This document shows, in pieces, positions 59,084 to 64,000 of a stretch of 64,000 nt of DNA. Numbering within the stretch: position 1 is the stretch's first letter; each line of letters opens with the position of its first letter. Source of the DNA: Lachnospiraceae bacterium (lineage in GTDB: Bacteria > Bacillota > Clostridia > Lachnospirales > Lachnospiraceae); NCBI GenBank assembly GCA_017536965.1, contig JAFWCK010000031.1, positions 1 to 64,000 on the forward strand, given 5' to 3'. The notes under the pieces were generated by a model. The model saw only the letters and a program-made list of their open reading frames with translations, did not search any database and had not been told where the DNA came from. A program made the translations under genes and the position numbers.

Positions 59084-60922
59084 ATGGCACACAGGATCAC
59101 GGATGACTGCATCGGATGCGGTCTCTGTGCAACGAATTGTCCGGTAAGTGCGATCACCGGCGATTTTAAGGATAAACCGAATATTGATGAGGCACTGTGC
59201 ATCGACTGCGGTTTGTGCAAGTCCAACTGTCCGCGCGATGCCATCCTGGGCCCGGGCGAGGAGCCACCTGTCAGGGAGATGGCTGAAGATGCTGTTGAGT
59301 CTGAGACAGCTGCTGCAGTTGAGGCGGAGGATGCTGCCCCGGCAGTGACATCGGAAACTGAGGCGGCGGTGACATCGGCGGCTGCATCTGTTGAGGCAGC
59401 GGAGCTGGAGACATCGCCAGCGGCTGAGCCTGCGTCATCCCCACCGGCAAAGCCTGTCAGAAAATCCGGGCGGAAACATCCGGAATTTGACAAGGCATCC
59501 TGTGCCGGCTGCTCGGTCTGCGTTGTCAACTGCCCGAAGGACATCCTTCGGATCACGGAGCCGTCACACCACGGTTCCATCCACAATGTCGCATATCTGA
59601 CTGACCCGAAGGCTTGCATTGGCTGCGGCATCTGCGCGAAAGAGTGCCCGATCGGCGCCATCTATATGGTGGAGGATGGGGAGAAGCCGGTGTATATCAA
59701 TAACACGAAAGGATTGTTTGATATGTTTAACAAGATTTATTGCAGGATCTTCCAGGCCGTCATGAAGGTGGCGAATTATTTTCTGGGCTACCGGATGCCG
59801 GAGTATATCAGCGGGCCGGGCAGCATTAGAAAACTGCCGGGGCTGATGAAGGCCAAGGGAGCGAACAACGCGCTGGTCGTGACTGACAGCAACCTGATGC
59901 AGCTGGGCCTTCTGGACAATATGCTCAAGGCGCTGGATGATGCCGGCCTGAAGTATTCCGTCTTCAGCGATCTGGCGGTCAACCCGACGACCAAGAACGT
60001 GGAAGAGGGATATCTGATCTATAAGAAGAACAATTGTCAGTGTATCGTGGCGTTTGGCGGCGGTGCACCGATGGACTGCGCAAAGGGTATTGGCGCTAAG
60101 AGCTGCCATCCGAAGAAGACGGCAACGCAGATGCAGGGCCTGATGAAGGTCATGCACAGGCTCCCGCTGTTCTTTGCCATTCCGACCACATCGGGCACGG
60201 GGTCCGAGACAACGGTTGCAGCCGTGATCACGGATGACGAGACGCATCATAAGGCATCGATCAATGACCCGAACCTGATCCCGCACTATGCGATCCTGGA
60301 TCCGGAGCTGACCAAAGGTCTGCCGCCGAAGGTGACATCCACGACGGGTATGGATGCGCTCTGCCACGCGGTGGAGGCTTATACCAATAAAACATACAAT
60401 ACGCCGCTGGAGGATCATCTGGCAAAAGATGCGGTCCGCCTGATCCATAAGAGCCTGCTGAAGGCTTATCAGGATGGCTCCGATCTTGACGCCCGCCAGG
60501 ATATGCAGTTTGCGGCATTCTTTGCTGGGCGTGCATTCACCCGCGGCTGTGTGGGATACGTGCATGCGGTCGGCCATACGCTGGGCGGTCTGTACGGCGT
60601 GGCGCATGGTCTGGCGATGAGCGTGATCTTACCGCACGTAATGCGGCAGTTTGGGCCGGCGGTCTATTCCAGACTGGCGGATCTGGCTGATGTCTGCTGC
60701 ATGGACGGAGATGACGATAAAGAGAAGGCGCTGAATTTTATCAAATGGATCGAGGATATGAAGCGGCAGATGGATATTCCGGAGCGGTTCGACTGTATTA
60801 AAGAGGAGGATATTCCGCAGATCATCAAATGGGCGCTGGCGGAGGCGAATCCGCTGTATCCGACACCGGTCACCTGGAACAAGAAGGATCTGCAGCAGCT
60901 GATCGCCGGGATCAGTGAGTAG
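59084..60922 (+). CDS. Four-cluster ferredoxin-iron-containing alcohol dehydrogenase fusion
   Basis: The 612-residue protein begins with a two-cluster ferredoxin (CIGCGLCATNCP, CIDCGLCKSNCP), an Ala/Glu-rich linker of about 75 residues, and a second two-cluster ferredoxin (CAGCSVCVVNCP, CIGCGICAKECP). From about residue 235 it is an iron-dependent alcohol dehydrogenase: VAFGGGAPMDCAKGIG (nucleotide site), IPTTSGTGSETTVAAVI, MDALCHAVEAYTN and HAVGHTLGGLYGVAHGLAMS with the metal-binding histidines. The gene starts one base after the MoaD-like gene. The fusion could pass electrons between ferredoxin, the tungsten enzyme and NAD(P)H while converting aldehyde to alcohol; this coupling is inferred. 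Confidence 0.9.
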   Translation: MAHRITDDCIGCGLCATNCPVSAITGDFKDKPNIDEALCIDCGLCKSNCPRDAILGPGEEPPVREMAEDAVESETAAAVEAEDAAPAVTSETEAAVTSAAASVEAAELETSPAAEPASSPPAKPVRKSGRKHPEFDKASCAGCSVCVVNCPKDILRITEPSHHGSIHNVAYLTDPKACIGCGICAKECPIGAIYMVEDGEKPVYINNTKGLFDMFNKIYCRIFQAVMKVANYFLGYRMPEYISGPGSIRKLPGLMKAKGANNALVVTDSNLMQLGLLDNMLKALDDAGLKYSVFSDLAVNPTTKNVEEGYLIYKKNNCQCIVAFGGGAPMDCAKGIGAKSCHPKKTATQMQGLMKVMHRLPLFFAIPTTSGTGSETTVAAVITDDETHHKASINDPNLIPHYAILDPELTKGLPPKVTSTTGMDALCHAVEAYTNKTYNTPLEDHLAKDAVRLIHKSLLKAYQDGSDLDARQDMQFAAFFAGRAFTRGCVGYVHAVGHTLGGLYGVAHGLAMSVILPHVMRQFGPAVYSRLADLADVCCMDGDDDKEKALNFIKWIEDMKRQMDIPERFDCIKEEDIPQIIKWALAEANPLYPTPVTWNKKDLQQLIAGISE

Positions 60923-60986
60923 AGAAGAGAAACTGGCAAAAGGGAACTGGTTTTGGAACATAGAGTAGGTTTTGTGGACATTTTAG

Positions 60987-61017
60987 AAGGCTGCCGTTTT
61001 ATGCGGCAGCCTTTTTA
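60987..61017 (+). terminator. Intrinsic terminator of the tungsten enzyme operon
   Basis: AGGCTGCCG (60988-60996) pairs with CGGCAGCCT (61004-61012), followed by TTTTATG. Confidence 0.88.
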
Positions 61018-61020
61018 TGT

Positions 61021-61385
61021 CTTTTTATGACCAAGGATTACTTTTTTTTCATTTGGTCATAGGTCTTTTCCTGTCATTATGACCAAATCGGTGCTTTTTC
61101 TTTTCCTGGTCATACAACGTGGCCGCAAATTATGACCAAGATCGTTTTTTTGTCTATATGGTCATAAAACAGCGGAGAAAAATGTGACCAAGTAGCGATT
61201 TCTTCTGTCTTGGTCATAAAATGGTGGAAAAAGATATGACCAAATCCCATTTTTTGCCTGTATGGTCATAAAATGATCGGGAGGGATATGACCAAATAAC
61301 GGTTTTTTCTGTCTTGGCCATAAAATGGCGGAGAGAGATGTAACCAAATTCCGTTTTATGCGGCCTTGGTTATATATTGGCATAA
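61021..61385. repeat. Palindromic repeat array C, period about 52 bp
   Basis: Seven units begin with TATGACCAA or a variant at 61026, 61078, 61131, 61183, 61235, 61287 and 61339, with spacings of 52, 53, 52, 52, 52 and 52. Each unit contains TATGACCAA, a T-rich loop of about 18 bases, and TTGGTCATA, then a linker resembling AAATGGNGGAGAGA. In the first unit the arms are perfect over nine bases. The array runs from the operon terminator on one side to the 3' end of tRNA-Arg on the other. Its sequence is unrelated to arrays A and B. Confidence 0.92.
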
Positions 61386-61389
61386 AAAA

Positions 61390-61461
61390 TACACCCAAGC
61401 GGAGTCGAACCGCTATTTCAGGCTCCGGAGGCCTGCGCTCTATCCATTGAGCTATGGGTGC
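61390..61461 (-). tRNA. tRNA-Arg (anticodon CCG)
   Basis: The minus strand folds as a complete cloverleaf: acceptor arm GCACCCA with TGGGTGT (first pair G-U), D arm AGCTCAATGGATAGAGC, anticodon stem CAGGC/GCCTG with loop CTCCGGA (anticodon CCG), and T arm AGCGGTTCGACTCCGCT. The discriminator is A, CCA is not encoded, and a T-run (TTTTTTATG) follows. Confidence 0.95.
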
Positions 61462-61491
61462 TTAAGGGGTACGCGGGGTACGTACTGTGGC

Positions 61492-61520
61492 ATTATAGCA
61501 TAAGGATTCGTGATTTACAA
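61492..61520 (-). promoter_or_regulatory. Promoter of tRNA-Arg
   Basis: On the minus strand TTGTAA (61520-61515) and a perfect TATAAT (61497-61492) are 17 bases apart, 31 bases before the tRNA. Confidence 0.8.
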
Positions 61521-61555
61521 AAGAATATTGGGATATTTTTACCAAAGCTTTTTTC

Positions 61556-61584
61556 TTGTATTGGAAAATGTACAATGGTATAAT
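61556..61584 (+). promoter_or_regulatory. Promoter of nifJ
   Basis: TTGTAT (61556-61561) and TATAAT (61579-61584) are 17 bases apart, 63 bases before the start codon. Confidence 0.75.
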
Positions 61585-61647
61585 TTTTTACGTATATGCA
61601 CTAAGTGAATTGTATTTTTATTTATACATTACAGGAGGAACTTTTCT

Positions 61648-64000
61648 ATGGCCAGAAAAATGAAAACTATGGATGGAAATACGGCAGCAGCTCATGTTTC
61701 CTACGCGTATTCTGACGTCGCTGCTATCTATCCGATCACTCCGTCTTCCGTTATGGCAGAGCTTGCTGACAAGTGGGCTACAGAGGGGCTGAAAAATATC
61801 TTCGGAAGAGAAGTGGCTGTTACCGAAATGCAGTCCGAAGCGGGTGCAGCTGGTGCTGTCCACGGGTCATTAGCAGCAGGCGCGCTGACAACTACCTTTA
61901 CCGCTTCCCAGGGATTGCTTTTGATGATCCCGAACATGTACAAAATCGCCGGAGAACATCTGCCGGCAGTCATCGATGTATCCGCACGTGCTATTGCGTC
62001 ACATGCATTATCCATCTTCGGTGACCACTCCGATATCTATGCATGCCGTCAGACTGGTTTTGCATTTCTTTGCGCAAGCAGCGTACAGGAGGTCATGGAC
62101 CTGACCCCGGTCGCACACTGCAGCGCCATCAAAGGAAGAGTTCCATTTGTTAATTTCTTTGACGGATTCCGTACCTCCCATGAGATCCAGAAGATCGAAG
62201 TCTGGGATTATGAAGACCTGGCAGATCTGGTTGACTGGAAAGCCATTGAAGAGTTCAAGGCTACATCCATGAACCCGGAGCGCGGCAGCCAGTGGGGCAG
62301 CGCACAGAATCCGGATATCTTCTTCCAGGTCCGTGAAGCAAGCAATAAAGATTATGATGCACTTCCGGCAGTCGTGGAAGACTACATGAATAAGATCAAT
62401 GAAAAGATCGGCACCGATTACAAACTGTTCAACTACTACGGAGCGGAGGATGCCGAGCACGTGATCATCGCGATGGGTTCTGTCTGCGAGACGATTGAAG
62501 AGACCATCGACTTCCTGAACGCACAGGGCGGCAAGTTTGGTGTCGTTAAAGTGCGTCTGTACAGACCGTTCTCCGCTAAACATCTGATCGATGTCATTCC
62601 GGAGACTGTAAAACAGATCAGCGTTCTGGACAGAACAAAAGAGCCGGGCAGCCTGGGCGAGCCATTATATCTGGATGTCGTCGCTGCTTTAAGAGGTTCC
62701 AAGTTCCACAACACCCCGATCTTCTCCGGCCGTTACGGATTAGGTTCCAAGAACACCAGTGCTGCACAGATCATCGCAGTATTCAAGAATACAGAAAAGA
62801 GCGAGTTCACCATTGGTATCACGGACGATGTCACCAACCTGTCTCTGGACAGCTCCTACAATCCGGTCACCGTTCCGGAATCCATCATCAACTGCAAGTT
62901 CTGGGGACTGGGAGCAGACGGTACCGTTGGTGCTAACAAGAACTCCATCAAGATCATCGGCGATAACACCGATCAGTACGTACAGGCATACTTTGATTAT
63001 GACTCCAAGAAATCCGGTGGTGTTACAGTCTCCCATCTGCGTTTCGGCAAGACGAAGATCAAATCCACCTACCTGATCGACAAAGCGGACTTTGTGGCAT
63101 GCCACAATTCCTCTTATATCCGTAAATACAACATGGTCCAGGATCTGAAGGACGGCGGAACATTCTTGCTGAACTGTCCATGGGATGAAAAAGAACTGGG
63201 CGAGAACCTTCCTGGCCAGGCAAAAAGATATATTGCAGAGCACAACATCAACCTTTATACCATCGACGGTATTAAGATCGGTAAAGAGATCGGTCTGGGC
63301 GGAAGGATCAACACGGTCCTTCAGTCTGCATTCTTCAAACTGGCAAATATCATTCCGGAAGAAGAAGCTATCCGTCTGATGAAGGAAGCTGCAAAGAAGA
63401 CATACGGCCGTAAGGGCGAGGATGTCGTCAACATGAACTACGCAGCTATCGATGCCGGCGCAAAGAACGTTGTTAAGGTTGAGGTTCCTGCTGACTGGAA
63501 AGACGCAAAAGACGAAGAACTTGGCGTAACATTCACCGAAGGCAGAAAAGAAGTGCTTGACTTTGTCAACACCATCCAGAAGAAAGTTTCCGCACAGGAA
63601 GGCAACACGATCCCTGTTTCCGCATTCAAAGATTATGCAGCAGGTTATACACCAAGTGGTGCAGCTGCTTATGAGAAGAGAGGCATTGCTGTCGATGTTC
63701 CATGCTGGAATGCAGACAATTGTATCCAGTGTAACCAGTGCGCATATGTCTGCCCGCATGCAGCGATCCGTCCGGTCATCATGACAGAGGAAGAACTGAA
63801 AGCTGCACCGGAAGGCATGAAAGCAAAAGATGCAACCGGCCTGCCGGGATTGAAATTTGCTATGACGATCTCCGTCTTAGACTGCACAGGCTGCGGTTCC
63901 TGTACCAATATATGTCCTGGCAACAACAAGGCTGATACCCTTAAGCTTCAGCCGCTGGAGAGCCAGATGAACGAGCAGGATGTCTTTGCTTACGGTCTGA
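61648..64000 (+). CDS. nifJ: Pyruvate:ferredoxin (flavodoxin) oxidoreductase, partial at the window end
   Basis: The frame is open from ATG 61648 (site AGGAGGAA) to the end, 784 codons, of a family that is usually about 1170-1180 residues. It oxidises pyruvate to acetyl-CoA and CO2 with reduction of ferredoxin. Domain order is as in the single-chain enzyme: KMKTMDGNTAAAHVSYAYSD with AAIYPITPSS, the gamma-type domain (GITDDVTNLSLDSSYNPV, FWGLGADGTVGANKNSIKII) and the two-cluster ferredoxin (CIQCNQCAYVCPHAAI, CTGCGSCTNICPGN). The C-terminal thiamine pyrophosphate domain lies beyond the window. Confidence 0.96.
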   Translation, partial: MARKMKTMDGNTAAAHVSYAYSDVAAIYPITPSSVMAELADKWATEGLKNIFGREVAVTEMQSEAGAAGAVHGSLAAGALTTTFTASQGLLLMIPNMYKIAGEHLPAVIDVSARAIASHALSIFGDHSDIYACRQTGFAFLCASSVQEVMDLTPVAHCSAIKGRVPFVNFFDGFRTSHEIQKIEVWDYEDLADLVDWKAIEEFKATSMNPERGSQWGSAQNPDIFFQVREASNKDYDALPAVVEDYMNKINEKIGTDYKLFNYYGAEDAEHVIIAMGSVCETIEETIDFLNAQGGKFGVVKVRLYRPFSAKHLIDVIPETVKQISVLDRTKEPGSLGEPLYLDVVAALRGSKFHNTPIFSGRYGLGSKNTSAAQIIAVFKNTEKSEFTIGITDDVTNLSLDSSYNPVTVPESIINCKFWGLGADGTVGANKNSIKIIGDNTDQYVQAYFDYDSKKSGGVTVSHLRFGKTKIKSTYLIDKADFVACHNSSYIRKYNMVQDLKDGGTFLLNCPWDEKELGENLPGQAKRYIAEHNINLYTIDGIKIGKEIGLGGRINTVLQSAFFKLANIIPEEEAIRLMKEAAKKTYGRKGEDVVNMNYAAIDAGAKNVVKVEVPADWKDAKDEELGVTFTEGRKEVLDFVNTIQKKVSAQEGNTIPVSAFKDYAAGYTPSGAAAYEKRGIAVDVPCWNADNCIQCNQCAYVCPHAAIRPVIMTEEELKAAPEGMKAKDATGLPGLKFAMTISVLDCTGCGSCTNICPGNNKADTLKLQPLESQMNEQDVFAYGL

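Larger units (their letters stand above)
60923..61389. other. 467-base intergenic region between convergent units
   Basis: Apart from the terminator at 60987 and repeat array C, nothing else is recognised between the alcohol dehydrogenase fusion gene (plus) and tRNA-Arg (minus). Confidence 0.75.

Overview
This 64 kb window is a chromosomal segment of a strictly anaerobic member of the Clostridia (Bacillota), most likely in or near Lachnospirales/Eubacteriales. The evidence is the style of the cell-division cluster (mraZ to ftsZ without ftsA), a CIRCE-controlled groESL, strong AGGAGG-type ribosome binding sites, pyruvate:ferredoxin oxidoreductase, rubredoxin/ferredoxin proteins, a tungsten aldehyde:ferredoxin oxidoreductase and a flavin/iron-sulfur transhydrogenase-like complex. 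No phage, transposase, CRISPR array or rRNA was seen. One tRNA gene (Arg, anticodon CCG) is present.

Layout. 0-10.7 kb: membrane acyltransferase, lipoprotein, small membrane and DUF937-type proteins, a flavodoxin-fold iron-sulfur/zinc reductase, a phosphodiester glycosidase-domain protein, a URO-D-family methyltransferase with its LysR regulator, and an OhrR-type regulator with a glutathione peroxidase. 10.8-15.7 kb: a ferredoxin plus double-rubredoxin protein, the ACT/UPF0210 pair, an HD-domain protein and a DAPG/phloretin hydrolase-family enzyme. 15.8-22.5 kb: zinc-ribbon and TPM membrane proteins, a sigma factor with a DUF4349 partner, an XRE regulator and small proteins. 22.7-27 kb: a three-gene operon (NuoE-like, NuoF-like and a [2Fe-2S]/GltD-like fusion) resembling the electron-bifurcating Stn transhydrogenase. 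28-37.2 kb: division and murein operon mraZ-rsmH-ftsL-ftsI-mraY-murD-ftsW-ftsQ-like-ftsZ under a four-box MraZ operator; murG is not in it. 37.6-39.5 kb: groES-groEL. 40.3-45.5 kb: a 1734-residue protein built on a GH78 rhamnosidase scaffold with enormous acidic insertions. 45.5-53.3 kb: nrdR, yqeG-type phosphatase, aroE, a heterodimeric ABC exporter, an aroD-aroK fusion and efp. 53.3-60.9 kb: a tungsten island (tupCBA, LysR regulator, tungsten aldehyde oxidoreductase, MoaD-like protein and a four-cluster ferredoxin-alcohol dehydrogenase fusion). 61-64 kb: tRNA-Arg and the 5' two thirds of nifJ.

How it fits together. Pyruvate oxidation by the nifJ product yields reduced ferredoxin. The Stn-like complex can balance ferredoxin, NADH and NADPH. 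The tungsten enzyme with the ferredoxin-alcohol dehydrogenase fusion can interconvert acids, aldehydes and alcohols, fed with metal by the Tup transporter. The URO-D and DAPG-hydrolase family proteins suggest use of methoxylated or phenolic plant compounds, but substrates cannot be read from sequence.

The most unusual content is: (1) the giant acidic pseudo-rhamnosidase; (2) a tungstate-binding protein whose sequence is circularly permuted; (3) three intergenic arrays of tandem and inverted repeats with periods of 42 bp (two arrays) and about 52 bp (one array), close to 4 and 5 DNA turns, each starting directly behind an intrinsic terminator; (4) the ferredoxin-alcohol dehydrogenase fusion; and (5) a reduced FtsQ-like protein without a POTRA domain.
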